DNA of 64,000 nt from an uncultured Rivibacter sp. (GTDB lineage: Bacteria > Pseudomonadota > Gammaproteobacteria > Burkholderiales > Burkholderiaceae). The stretch spans positions 1 through 64,000 of the forward strand of contig CAMLNA010000009.1 in the NCBI GenBank assembly GCA_946481025.1. Direction: 5' to 3'. The translations under genes and the position numbers were made by a program. The notes beneath the pieces were generated by a model, which was not told the DNA's origin, ran no database searches, and worked only from the letters and a program-made list of their open reading frames with translations. Below, piece after piece: positions 8,498 to 17,157 of this stretch (its first letter is position 1; the number at the start of each line of letters is the position of its first letter).

Positions 8498-10678
8498 TCA
8501 GGCCTTCTTCAAGCTGTGCTTCTTCAGCGGCAGCTCGCGGATGCGCTGGCCGGTGGCCGCGAAGATGGCGTTGAGCACCGCTGGCGCGGCCACCGCGATG
8601 GTGGGTTCGCCCACGCCGCCCCAGAAGCCGCCCGAAGGCACGATGACGGTTTCCACCGCCGGCATGTGTTCCATCTGCACCACCGGGTAGCTGCTGAAGT
8701 TGTCCTGCTCGATGCGGCCGTCCTTCACCGTGCATTCGCCGAACAGCGCCGCCGACAGGCCGTAGACGAACGAGCCCTCGACCTGTGCCTCGATCTGCTG
8801 CGGGTTCACCGCATGGCCGGGGTCGGTGGCCGCGACGATGCGGTGGATCTTCAGCGCGCCGTCGTTGCTCACCGACACCTCGGCCACCGCCGCGACGTAG
8901 CTGCCGAAGCCCATGGTCTGCGCGAGCCCGCGGTACACGCCCGCGGGCGCCGGCTTGTCCCAGCCGGCGCGTTCGGCGGCCGCGTTGAGCACCGCCAGGT
9001 GCTTCGGGTGGCTGGCCATCAGCTTGCGGCGCAGCGCCAGCGGGTCGGTCTTGGTGGCATGCGCCACTTCGTCGAGAAAACACTCGAGGTAGATGGTGTT
9101 CTGGTTGAGGTTGACCCCGCGCCAGAAGCCGGGCGGGACGTGCGGGTTGCGCATGGCATGGTCGACCAGCAGCGCCGGGAAGCTGTAGCCGATGGAGGCC
9201 TCGGGCCCGGGCGGGTTGAGGCCCTGGAATACCACCGGGTCGCGGCCGTCGCGGATGTTCTGCGGAAAGATGCCCGCCACGATGCTCTGGCCCGAGATGC
9301 GCATGTGCAGGCCGGTGATGTTGCCCTGCGCGTCGAGCCCGGCGCGCAGCTTGCACATCGTGATGGGGTGGTAGCGGCCGTGCTGCATGTCTTCTTCGCG
9401 CGACCAGATCAGCTTGACCGGCGTGCCCGGCAGCTCCTTCGCGATGGCCACCGCCTGCCGCACCCAGTCGTGCACCGCGCCGCGCCGGCCGAAGCCGCCG
9501 CCCAGGTGCAGCTTGTAGACCTCGCACTGCGCCGGCGGCAGGCCGGCGGCTTCGGCGGTGGCTGCGAGCGCGGCCTCGCCGTTCTGGGTGGGCGTCCACA
9601 CTTCGCAGCGCTCGGGCGTCCAGCGCGCGGTGGCGTTCATCGTCTCCATCGTCGCGTGGTTCTGGAACGGGTACGAATACACCGCCTCGACGGTGCGGGC
9701 GGCGCCGGCCAGCGCGGCGCGCGCGTCGCCGACCTGGTGGCCCACCGCGGCCTGCGGCGCGTCGAGCCCTTCCTTCAGCATGGCGGCGATGTCGGCGCTG
9801 GAGACCTTGGCGTTGGGGCCCTCGTCCCATTCGACGGGCAGGGCGTCAAGCGCGGTCTTGGCGTGCCACCAGGTGTCGGCCACCACCGCCACGGCGCTGT
9901 CGCCCACGGCCACCACCTTCCGCACGCCCGGGCGCTTTGCGACGGCGGCCGCGTCGAAGCTTTTCACCTTGCCGCCGAACACCGGGCAGTCCTTGATGGC
10001 CGCGTTGAGCATGCCGGGCAGCTTGAGGTCCATGCCGTAGACCTGCTTGCCGGTCAGCTTGTCGAGCGTGTCGAGCCGCTTCACCGGCTTGCCGGCGACC
10101 TTCCAGTCCTTCGGGTCCTTGAGCGGCACGTCGGCCGGCGGCGCCAGGCGGGCGGCCGCCGCGGCCACCTTGCCATAGCTCGTCTTGCGGCCCGAAGGCG
10201 TGTGGGTGATCACGCCGCTGGCCACGCTGCATTCGGCGGCGGGCACCTTCCAGGTGTCGGCGGCGGCCTGCACCAGCATCATCCGTGCGGCCGCGCCGCC
10301 CTTGCGCACATAGTCGTGCGATTCGCGCACGCCGCGGCTGCCGCCGGTGGAGAAGTTGCCCCACACGCGGTTGCGCGCGAGGTTTTGGCCGGGGGTGGGA
10401 TATTCGGTGGTGACCTTGGCCCAGTCGCATTCGAGCTCCTCGGCCACCAGCTGTGCCAGGCCGGTGAGCGAGCCCTGGCCCATTTCGGAACGTGCGATGC
10501 GCACGATCACCGTGTCGTCGGGCTTGATGACGACCCAGGCGTTCACCTCGGCCGGGGTGCCGGCCTGCTGCGCGGCCAGCGGTACATGAAAGCCCAGCGA
10601 CAGCCCGCCGCCCAAGGCGGTGGAGGTGGCGATGAAGGAACGGCGGGTCAGCGTGGGCATGGGGATCGGCGTGTCCAT
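8498..10678 (-). CDS. Tat-exported molybdopterin hydroxylase large subunit (xanthine dehydrogenase/isoquinoline oxidoreductase family)
   Basis: A 726-residue molybdenum-cofactor enzyme of the IorB/PaoC-like group. The N-terminus carries a twin-arginine signal (TRRSFIAT), so the folded cofactor enzyme is exported. Family hallmarks include ARSEMGQGSLTGLAQ near residues 60-75, LHLGGGFGRRG in the Mo-domain, and the catalytic-base glutamate E691 in GGVGEPTIA. Such enzymes hydroxylate N-heterocycles or oxidise aldehydes and hand electrons to a 2Fe-2S subunit (next gene upstream) and then to cytochromes. No FAD subunit is present, consistent with a cytochrome-coupled periplasmic enzyme. Here soxX follows directly and may supply the acceptor. 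The substrate is unknown. Confidence 0.87.
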   Translation of the reverse strand: MDTPIPMPTLTRRSFIATSTALGGGLSLGFHVPLAAQQAGTPAEVNAWVVIKPDDTVIVRIARSEMGQGSLTGLAQLVAEELECDWAKVTTEYPTPGQNLARNRVWGNFSTGGSRGVRESHDYVRKGGAAARMMLVQAAADTWKVPAAECSVASGVITHTPSGRKTSYGKVAAAAARLAPPADVPLKDPKDWKVAGKPVKRLDTLDKLTGKQVYGMDLKLPGMLNAAIKDCPVFGGKVKSFDAAAVAKRPGVRKVVAVGDSAVAVVADTWWHAKTALDALPVEWDEGPNAKVSSADIAAMLKEGLDAPQAAVGHQVGDARAALAGAARTVEAVYSYPFQNHATMETMNATARWTPERCEVWTPTQNGEAALAATAEAAGLPPAQCEVYKLHLGGGFGRRGAVHDWVRQAVAIAKELPGTPVKLIWSREEDMQHGRYHPITMCKLRAGLDAQGNITGLHMRISGQSIVAGIFPQNIRDGRDPVVFQGLNPPGPEASIGYSFPALLVDHAMRNPHVPPGFWRGVNLNQNTIYLECFLDEVAHATKTDPLALRRKLMASHPKHLAVLNAAAERAGWDKPAPAGVYRGLAQTMGFGSYVAAVAEVSVSNDGALKIHRIVAATDPGHAVNPQQIEAQVEGSFVYGLSAALFGECTVKDGRIEQDNFSSYPVVQMEHMPAVETVIVPSGGFWGGVGEPTIAVAAPAVLNAIFAATGQRIRELPLKKHSLKKA

Positions 10679-10700
10679 GTCGGTTGCTCCGGGTGGGCCA

Positions 10701-11147
10701 TCAAGCTGCGGCGATCTTGATCGCGCGGCGCACCCGGTTGTAGGTGCCGCAGCGGCAGATGTTCGTCATGGCTGCGTCGATGTCGGCGTCGGTGGGCTTG
10801 GGCTTCTGTTTCAGCAGCGCCGCCGCGGCCATGAGCATGCCGCTCTGGCAGAAGCCGCATTGAGGCACGTCGACCTCGGCCCAGGCCTTCTGCACCGGGT
10901 GGCTGCCATTGCGCGACAGGCCTTCGATGGTGACGATCTTTTCCTTGGCCGACAGCGTGGACACCGGCCGCACGCAGGAGCGCGTGGCCACGCCGTCGAT
11001 GTGCACCGTGCAGGCGCCGCAGGCGGCGATGCCGCAGCCGTACTTGGTGCCGGTGAGTCCGAGCTGCTCGCGCAGCACCCACAGCAGGGGAGTGTCGGGT
11101 TCCGCAGTGAACTCGCGGACACGACCATTGACGTTGAGCCTGGCCAT
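10701..11147 (-). CDS. (2Fe-2S) subunit of the molybdenum hydroxylase
   Basis: A 148-residue IorA-type iron-sulfur subunit. A plant-ferredoxin-type cluster site is at C38, C43, C46 and C58 ([12 protein letters not shown] then SC). The all-helical C-terminal cluster domain shows QCGFCQSGM and [10 protein letters not shown]. It transfers electrons from the Mo site of the partner subunit 22 bases downstream. The start ATG 11147 was chosen over the longer frame because AAGGAGG lies six bases upstream and the MARLNVNGR opening is the family norm. It has no export signal and would travel with the Tat-tagged large subunit. First gene of the operon ending with soxA. Confidence 0.9.
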   Translation of the reverse strand: MARLNVNGRVREFTAEPDTPLLWVLREQLGLTGTKYGCGIAACGACTVHIDGVATRSCVRPVSTLSAKEKIVTIEGLSRNGSHPVQKAWAEVDVPQCGFCQSGMLMAAAALLKQKPKPTDADIDAAMTNICRCGTYNRVRRAIKIAAA

Positions 11148-11152
11148 CGCAT

Positions 11153-11160
11153 GCCTCCTT
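11153..11160 (-). promoter_or_regulatory. Strong Shine-Dalgarno site of the 2Fe-2S subunit gene
   Basis: Reading the minus strand, AAGGAGG precedes ATG 11147 by about six bases. It decides the start of the iron-sulfur subunit against a 25-codon longer in-frame ATG. Confidence 0.8.
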
Positions 11161-11347
11161 GATTGCGCAACAACGCAAGGCCCGGTGTCTTCGGGTGTCA
11201 CCCGGCCTTGCACCAACAACAAGCAATGAGCGGGCTGCGAAAGCGCTCGACAACCAACAACCGGCTGCGCGGCCCTTGCGGCCGGTGCAGCGGCACCGGC
11301 GCAACCGGCTTACGACCCGGTGCCGCGGGGCGAGTTCCGGCGGTCAC

Positions 11348-11376
11348 AAAAGAAATGCGGCGCCCGAGGGCGCCGC
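11348..11376 (-). terminator. Rho-independent terminator after the prolyl oligopeptidase gene
   Basis: On the minus strand, a perfect 9-bp stem (GCGGCGCCC/GGGCGCCGC, two-base loop, 11357-11376) is followed by ATTTCTTTT, 25 bases after the peptidase stop. This is a classic intrinsic terminator. Confidence 0.8.
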
Positions 11377-11401
11377 GCCGGTGCCGCCCGAACCGGCGGG
11401 C

Positions 11402-13555
11402 TCAGTGCCGGGCCGGCGTGTCGCCGCCCAGGCGGCTCCACAGGTAGCTGAATTCGAGCGCCTGCAGGTGGGCGCGCTGCTCGTTGTCGGCCGCGCCGCC
11501 GTGGCCGCCCTCGATGTTCTCGTAATAGAGCACCGGGTGGCCGAGCTCCATGAGCCGCGCGACCATCTTGCGGGCGTGGCCCGGGTGCACGCGGTCGTCG
11601 CGGGTGGAGGTGGTGAAGAGCATGGTCGGGTACTTCGCCTCGCGCTTCACGTTCTGGTAGGGGCTGTACCTCGAGATCACGGCCCAGTCGTCCGGCTTGT
11701 CGGGGTCGCCGTACTCGGCCATCCACGAGGCGCCGGCCAGCAGCTTGTGATAGCGGCGCATGTCGAGCAGCGGCACCTGGCACACCACCGCGTTGAACAG
11801 GTCCGGCCGCTGCATCGCCACCGCACCGACCAGCAGGCCGCCGTTGCTGCCGCCCTGGATGCCCAGGCGCGCCGGCGAGGTGACGCCGGTGCGCACCAGG
11901 TCCTCGGCCACCGCGATGAAGTCGTCGTAGGAGCGCTGCTTGTTGGCCTTGATGGCCGACTGGTGCCAGCCCGGGCCGAACTCGCCGCCGCCCCGGATGT
12001 TGGCCACCACCAGCACGCCGCCGCGTTCGTGCCAGGCGCGGCCGAAGCTGCCCGAATACCACGGCTGCAGCGACACCTCGAAGCCGCCGTAGCCGTACAA
12101 CAGCGTCGGGTTGTCGCCGTCGGCCTTGGCACCTTGCGGCCAGATCACGAAGTAGGGCACCCGCGTGCCGTCCTTCGAGGTGGCGAAGCGCTGTTCCGCG
12201 CGGGCCCCGGTGGCGTCGAACTGCGGCGGGCGCTGCTTGAGCAGCTGGCGCTGGTTGTTGCCGGTGCCGCCCAGGTAGAGCGAGTCGGGCGTGAGGAAGT
12301 CGGTATAGGTGAGCAGGTAGCGCTCGGCCAGCGGATCGGCCTTGAGCGCCGGGTCGTGCAGGCTGGCCACGCCGATGTTGCCGGGGAAGGGCGCCTCCAC
12401 CACGCGGCGCTGCCAGCGGCCCTGCACATGGCGCACTTCTTCCAGGCGGTTGGCCACGTTGTCGAGGATGTTGAGCAGGATGGTCGAGCGCGTGGCGGTG
12501 TAGCTCTCGAGCGAGCGGGTGGGCGCGGGCTCGAACAGGAGCTCCAGGCGCTGCTGCCCGCGCAGGTAGGCGTCTGCGCGCGCCACCAGCAGCGAACCCG
12601 CGGCGAAGCGCTGTTCGCCTTGTCGCAGCTCGCTGCGCAGCGACAGCATCAGCCAGGGGCCGTGGAAGGCGATGCCGGCGTCGTCCGGCTTGGCGATGCG
12701 CACCAGCTGGCCGCCCTTGAGGAGGAAGCTTTCGGTCGTGTAGAAGTCGATCGCCCGGGTGAACACCGTGCGGTGGTAGCCCACGGTCGGGTCCACGCTG
12801 ACGCCGGCCGAGACGTCGCTCTGCTTCGCCTCGAACACGGTGCGCGCCTGCGCCAGCGGCGTGCCGCGCTTCCACTGCCTGATGACACGCGGATACCCCG
12901 AGTCGGTGAGCGAGCCGGGGCCGAAATCGCTGCCGATGTAGACGTGGTCCTGGTCGATCCACTCGATGTCGGTCTTGGCCTCGGGCACGGCGAAACCGCC
13001 GTCGACGAAGCGCCGGGTCCGCAGGTCGAACTCGCGCACCACCTTCGCGTCGGCGCCGCCGCGCGACAGGGACACCAGGCAGCGCTCGTAGTCGGGCGCC
13101 AGGCAGGTGGCGCCGCCCCACACCCAGTTCTCCTTCTCGGCCGCGCCGAGCGCGTCGAGGTCGAGCACGCTTTCCCAGGCCGGCTCGGCCTTGGCGTATT
13201 CGTCGAGCGTCGCCCTGCGCCACAGGCCGCGCTTGTGGGTGCTGTCCTGCCAGAGGTTGTAGACGTGCCCGCCGATGCGCCGCACATACGGGATGCGGTC
13301 CCGCGCATTCAGCACAGCCAGCAACGCGGCCTTGGTGGACGCGTAGTCGGGGCGTGCCGTCAGCGCCGCCTGGGAAGCGGCATTGCGCTCCCGCACCCAG
13401 GCCAGGGCGCGCTCGCCTTGCACCTCCTCGAGCCACTGGTAGGGGTCGGCGTCGGCTGACGGCGGCAAGGAAGAAACAGCGGGGTTGGCGAAACTCATGG
13501 CGTTGGTGGCGATCAGAGCAGCCGCGCAGATCGTGCGGGCCAGGCGGTTTTGCAT
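11402..13555 (-). CDS. Secreted prolyl oligopeptidase family serine peptidase (S9A)
   Basis: A 717-residue exported protease with a signal peptide (about residues 1-26), a seven-bladed propeller region and a C-terminal alpha/beta hydrolase domain. Catalytic residues are S570 in GGSNGG, the Asp pair at 653-654 in STRDDRVHPG, and H685 in IEGGHGG. The start DPYQWLEE and the signature IRGGGEFGPGWH are typical of prolyl endopeptidases that cut after Pro in short peptides. ATG 13555 has GAGGAG upstream. The much longer frame would run through the divergent yajC gene and is not real. It stands alone with its own terminator and probably degrades oligopeptides in the periplasm or outside the cell. Confidence 0.9.
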   Translation of the reverse strand: MQNRLARTICAAALIATNAMSFANPAVSSLPPSADADPYQWLEEVQGERALAWVRERNAASQAALTARPDYASTKAALLAVLNARDRIPYVRRIGGHVYNLWQDSTHKRGLWRRATLDEYAKAEPAWESVLDLDALGAAEKENWVWGGATCLAPDYERCLVSLSRGGADAKVVREFDLRTRRFVDGGFAVPEAKTDIEWIDQDHVYIGSDFGPGSLTDSGYPRVIRQWKRGTPLAQARTVFEAKQSDVSAGVSVDPTVGYHRTVFTRAIDFYTTESFLLKGGQLVRIAKPDDAGIAFHGPWLMLSLRSELRQGEQRFAAGSLLVARADAYLRGQQRLELLFEPAPTRSLESYTATRSTILLNILDNVANRLEEVRHVQGRWQRRVVEAPFPGNIGVASLHDPALKADPLAERYLLTYTDFLTPDSLYLGGTGNNQRQLLKQRPPQFDATGARAEQRFATSKDGTRVPYFVIWPQGAKADGDNPTLLYGYGGFEVSLQPWYSGSFGRAWHERGGVLVVANIRGGGEFGPGWHQSAIKANKQRSYDDFIAVAEDLVRTGVTSPARLGIQGGSNGGLLVGAVAMQRPDLFNAVVCQVPLLDMRRYHKLLAGASWMAEYGDPDKPDDWAVISRYSPYQNVKREAKYPTMLFTTSTRDDRVHPGHARKMVARLMELGHPVLYYENIEGGHGGAADNEQRAHLQALEFSYLWSRLGGDTPARH

Positions 13556-13658
13556 GCAGGCTCCTCGTGGGACGCCCGCATGATAGGCAAGACGGCGGCG
13601 CGGCACAGCCCGTGCCGGCCGCCAGCCGGGCCGCATCGTCCGTGCAAGATGGGCGGCA

Positions 13659-13664
13659 TACAAT
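13659..13664 (+). promoter_or_regulatory. Putative -10 element of the yajC-secDF promoter
   Basis: TACAAT lies 38 bases before the yajC start in the divergent gap with the peptidase gene. No convincing -35 box is seen at 17 bp, so this is a weak prediction based on position and hexamer only. Confidence 0.35.
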
Positions 13665-13702
13665 CCGCCGTTTGTTTCCAGCAACGTTTGAAGGATCGAG
13701 AC

Positions 13703-14029
13703 GTGTTCATTTCCAACGCGTTCGCGCAGGCTGCCCCCGCAGCCGCCACCAGCGGCACCGACGGCCTCCTGGGCATGCTGCCGCTGCTGCTGATGTTCGT
13801 GGTGCTGTACTTCGTGATGATCCGTCCGCAGATGAAGCGCCAGAAGGAAACCAAGGCCATGATCGAGGCCCTGGCCAAGGGTGACGAGGTGGTCACCGCC
13901 GGCGGCCTGCTGGGCAAGATCACCAAGCTGGGCGACGCCTACCTGTACATCGAGGTCGCCAACGGCGTCGAGCTGCAGGTGCAGCGCGGCGCGGTGGTGC
14001 AGGTGCTGCCCAAGGGCACGCTGAAGTAA
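13703..14029 (+). CDS. yajC: YajC, Sec translocon accessory subunit
   Basis: A 108-residue single-span membrane protein. It opens with ISNAFAQAAPAAA and a transmembrane segment (LLGMLPLLLMFVVLYFVMI), followed by the family signature RPQMKRQKETKAM and a small soluble domain with GDEVVTAGGLLGKI. YajC associates with SecDF in the holo-translocon. GTG 13703 was chosen because AAGGATCGAG precedes it and the protein then has normal length; an upstream ATG would add a non-conserved head. queA and tgt, common upstream neighbours in other proteobacteria, are replaced here by a divergent peptidase gene. Confidence 0.92.
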   Translation: MFISNAFAQAAPAAATSGTDGLLGMLPLLLMFVVLYFVMIRPQMKRQKETKAMIEALAKGDEVVTAGGLLGKITKLGDAYLYIEVANGVELQVQRGAVVQVLPKGTLK

Positions 14030-14056
14030 GCGCGCTCCTCCCGGTCCGTTCATCGC

Positions 14057-14094
14057 AAGCCGCGGCCGTCACTGCTGACGCCGCGGCTTTGTTT
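14057..14094 (+). terminator. Terminator-like hairpin between yajC and secD
   Basis: A 9-bp stem AAGCCGCGG (14057-14065) pairs with CCGCGGCTT (14081-14089), followed by TGTTTCT. It lies 28 bases after yajC and 30 before secD, so it may attenuate read-through into secDF and set YajC above SecDF, or protect the yajC 3' end. Confidence 0.6.
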
Positions 14095-14123
14095 CTAGTT
14101 CCGGTTCGACCTAGGACTCCCTC

Positions 14124-16040
14124 ATGAACCGCTATCCCTGGTGGAAGTACGCGATCATCGTCGTCGCGCTGCTGATCGGCACGATCTACACGCTGCCCAA
14201 CTTCTTCGGCGAGGCGCCGGCGGTGCAGGTGTCCAGCGGCAAGGCGACCATCAAGGTCGGCCCCGACGCGGTGGGCCGCGTCGAAGCCGCGCTCAAGCAC
14301 GCCGGCCTGACGCCCGACTTCGTGCAGTTCGACGGCAACTCCGTCAAGGCCCGCTTCGGCGACATCGACACGCAGACCAAGGCGCGCGACGCGCTGCTGC
14401 GCGCGTTCAACCCGAACCCGGCCGATCCCGGCTACATCGTGGCGCTGAACCTGCTGCCGCGCTCCCCCGCCTGGCTGACCCGCCTGCATGCGCTGCCCAT
14501 GTACCTGGGCCTGGACCTGCGCGGCGGCGTGCACTTCCTGATGCAGGTCGACATGAAGGCGGCCATCACCAAGCGTGCCGAGTCGGTGGCTGGCGACGTG
14601 CGCACCGCGCTGCGCGAGAAGAACATCCGCCACGCCGGCATCGCGCGCAACGGCAACGAAGTGGAGGTGCGTTTCCGCGACCGCGAGACGCTGACCGCCG
14701 CGCTGTCGGTGCTCAACGAGCAGCAGCCCGACATGCTGTGGATCGAAGGTGCCGATGGGGCCGACCTGCGCCTGACGGGTTCGCTGAAGCCGGAGGCGGC
14801 GCGGGCGGTGCAGGAGCAGGCGCTCAAGCAGAACATCACCACGCTGCACAACCGCATCAACGAACTCGGCGTCGCCGAGCCGGTGATCCAGCAGCAGGGC
14901 GCCGACCGCGTGGTGGTGCAGCTGCCGGGCGTGCAGGACCCGGCCAAGGCCAAGGACATCATCGGCCGCACCGCGACGCTGGAAGTGCGCATGGTCGAGG
15001 CGCACCTGAATTCCGATCCGCAGGTGCGCGACTACAACCCGACCAAGATCGAAGACGCCACGAAAGGCATGGTGCCCCCCGGCACCGAGCTGCTGTATTC
15101 GCGCCGCGACGGCCGCGGCGAGGAGCCGCTGCTGCTGTCCAAGCAGGTGATCTTCACCGGCGACAACCTGACCGGCGCCGACGCCACCATCGACCAGCAG
15201 AACTCCGGCTCGGTGGTCAGCGTCACGCTCGACGCCAAGGGCGGCGCGGCCATGAAGGCAGCCACCCGCGAGGGCGTGAAGCGCCGCATGGCGGTGGTGC
15301 TGATCGAAAAGGGCAAGCCCGAGGTGCTGACGGCGCCGACCATCCAGACGGAGCTGTCCAACCGCTTCCAGATCACCGGCATGCGCAACCCCGAGGAAGC
15401 CAACGACCTGGCGTTGCTGATGCGCGCCGGTTCGCTGGCCGCGCCGATGGAAATCATCGAAGAGCGAACCATCGGCCCGAGCCTGGGCGCCGAGAACATT
15501 GCCAAGGGCTTCGACAGCGTGCTGTACGGCTTCATTGCGATCGCGGTGTTCATGTGCGCCTACTACCTGCTGTTCGGCCTGTTCTCCACCGTCGCGCTGG
15601 GCGTGAACCTGCTGTTCCTGGTGGCCATCCTGTCGATGATGCAGGCCACGCTCACCCTTCCGGGCATGGCGGCCATCGCGCTGGTGCTGGGCATGGCCAT
15701 CGACTCCAACGTGCTGATCAACGAACGGGTGCGCGAGGAGCTGCGCGCCGGCGCGTCGCCGCAGGCAGCCATCAGTGCCGGCTACGAGCGCGCGTGGGGC
15801 ACCATCCTCGACTCCAACGTCACCACGCTGATCGCCGGCCTCGCGCTGCTGGCCTTCGGCTCCGGCCCCGTGCGCGGCTTCGCCATCGTGCATTGCCTGG
15901 GCATCCTGACCTCGATGTTCTCGGCCGTGTTCTTCTCGCGCGGCCTGGTGAACCTGTGGTACGGACGCCAGAAGAAGCTCAAGTCGGTGTCGATCGGCCA
16001 GGTGTGGAAGCCCGACGCCGAACCGACCGCCAAGGCCTGA
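14124..16040 (+). CDS. secD: SecD, protein translocase subunit
   Basis: A 638-residue RND-type membrane protein that, with SecF, uses the proton-motive force to help complete periplasmic export. The first membrane span is at residues 11-28, then comes a large periplasmic P1 region with the family motif GLDLRGGVHF near 129-138, and five more spans in the last 200 residues. That segment holds GMAIDSNVLINERVREEL and GSGPVRGFA. The length is at the upper end of the normal range. The start has an upstream run of purines and matches the MNRYPWWKY opening common in beta-proteobacteria. Confidence 0.95.
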   Translation: MNRYPWWKYAIIVVALLIGTIYTLPNFFGEAPAVQVSSGKATIKVGPDAVGRVEAALKHAGLTPDFVQFDGNSVKARFGDIDTQTKARDALLRAFNPNPADPGYIVALNLLPRSPAWLTRLHALPMYLGLDLRGGVHFLMQVDMKAAITKRAESVAGDVRTALREKNIRHAGIARNGNEVEVRFRDRETLTAALSVLNEQQPDMLWIEGADGADLRLTGSLKPEAARAVQEQALKQNITTLHNRINELGVAEPVIQQQGADRVVVQLPGVQDPAKAKDIIGRTATLEVRMVEAHLNSDPQVRDYNPTKIEDATKGMVPPGTELLYSRRDGRGEEPLLLSKQVIFTGDNLTGADATIDQQNSGSVVSVTLDAKGGAAMKAATREGVKRRMAVVLIEKGKPEVLTAPTIQTELSNRFQITGMRNPEEANDLALLMRAGSLAAPMEIIEERTIGPSLGAENIAKGFDSVLYGFIAIAVFMCAYYLLFGLFSTVALGVNLLFLVAILSMMQATLTLPGMAAIALVLGMAIDSNVLINERVREELRAGASPQAAISAGYERAWGTILDSNVTTLIAGLALLAFGSGPVRGFAIVHCLGILTSMFSAVFFSRGLVNLWYGRQKKLKSVSIGQVWKPDAEPTAKA

Positions 16041-16077
16041 CGCAGGCCCCGCGAGCACAACGACTCAGAGGACTCAG

Positions 16078-17112
16078 ATGGAATTCTTCCGGATCAAGCG
16101 CGACATCCCGTTCATGCGGCACGCGCTGGTGTTCAACGTCATCTCGTTCGTCACGTTCGCCGCGGCCGTGTTCTTCCTGGTCACGCGCGGCCTGCACTTC
16201 TCGATCGAGTTCACCGGCGGCACGGTCATCGAGGTGGCCTACACGCAGCCGGCCGACATCGGCCGCGCGCGCCATGCAGTGGAGGCGCTCAACTTCGGCG
16301 AAGTGCAGGTGCAGAACTTCGGCAGCTCGCGCGACGTGCTGATCCGCCTGCCGCTGCGCGGCGACGTGAAGCAGGCCGACGTGGTCGCCCGCGTGTTCGA
16401 CACGCTGTGCCAGGCCGAGTCGGGCAAGGTGGTGCAGCGCCAGCTGGTCACCGACAAGGGCGAGGCGGTGTCCAGGCAGGTCTGCGAGGCGGCCGGAGGC
16501 GAGCCGGTGCGGCTGTCGCGCAGCGAGTTCGTCGGGCCTCAGGTCGGCGACGAGCTGGCGCGCGACGGCGCCCTGGCGCTGGCCATGACCGTGATCGGCA
16601 TCATGATCTACCTCGCCTTCCGGTTCGAGTGGAAGTTCGCGGTGGCCGGCATCATCGCCAACCTCCACGACGTGGTCATCATCCTGGGCTTCTTCGCCTT
16701 CTTCCAGTGGGAGTTCTCGCTCTCGGTGCTGGCGGCGGTGCTGGCAGTGCTGGGCTACTCGGTCAACGAGTCGGTGGTCATCTTCGACCGGATCCGCGAG
16801 GCCTTCCGCAAGTACCGCAAGATGACCACGCACGAGGTGATCGACCACGCGATCACCTCGACCATGAGCCGCACCATCATCACGCACGGCTCCACCCAGA
16901 TGATGGTGCTGTCGATGCTGGTCTTCGGCGGCCCGACGCTTCACTACTTCGCCATCGCGCTGACCATCGGCATCTGCTTCGGCATCTATTCGTCGGTGTT
17001 CGTGGCGGCGGCCATCGCGATGTGGCTGGGTGTCAAGCGTGAAGACCTCGTGAAGGCTCCCGCGCGCAAGGAAGGCGATCCTGACGACCCCAACGCCGGG
17101 GCGGTGGTGTAG
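16078..17112 (+). CDS. secF: SecF, protein translocase subunit
   Basis: A 344-residue six-span partner of SecD. Landmarks are the first span near 18-38, the IEFTGGTVIEV periplasmic motif, and the C-terminal cluster of spans with YSVNESVVIFDRIRE, the region facing SecD. It starts 37 bases after secD with AGAGGACTCAG upstream. A typical SecF has about 310-320 residues. The insertion around 125-160, containing CQAESGKVVQRQ and CEAAGGEPVRL, accounts for the extra length. That segment lies in the periplasmic P1 loop. Confidence 0.95.
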   Translation: MEFFRIKRDIPFMRHALVFNVISFVTFAAAVFFLVTRGLHFSIEFTGGTVIEVAYTQPADIGRARHAVEALNFGEVQVQNFGSSRDVLIRLPLRGDVKQADVVARVFDTLCQAESGKVVQRQLVTDKGEAVSRQVCEAAGGEPVRLSRSEFVGPQVGDELARDGALALAMTVIGIMIYLAFRFEWKFAVAGIIANLHDVVIILGFFAFFQWEFSLSVLAAVLAVLGYSVNESVVIFDRIREAFRKYRKMTTHEVIDHAITSTMSRTIITHGSTQMMVLSMLVFGGPTLHYFAIALTIGICFGIYSSVFVAAAIAMWLGVKREDLVKAPARKEGDPDDPNAGAVV

Positions 17113-17157
17113 AGTTGACCGGCATTCACTACCGATCGAGTTCGCATCGCCCCTCTC

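Noticed and set aside
8216..10720. 834-codon plus-strand frame opposite the molybdenum subunit
   Set aside because: It is antisense to a gene with clear Tat and Mo-hydroxylase motifs, and its protein is low-complexity and His/Arg-rich with no motif.
11200..11310. CAACAA-rich repeats after the 2Fe-2S gene
   Set aside because: Irregular short motifs (accaacaac) without spacing or dyad symmetry. Not a CRISPR or an operator set.
11402..14053. N-terminally extended version of the prolyl oligopeptidase
   Set aside because: The extension runs through yajC in antisense. The shorter start has a signal peptide and GAGGAG upstream.
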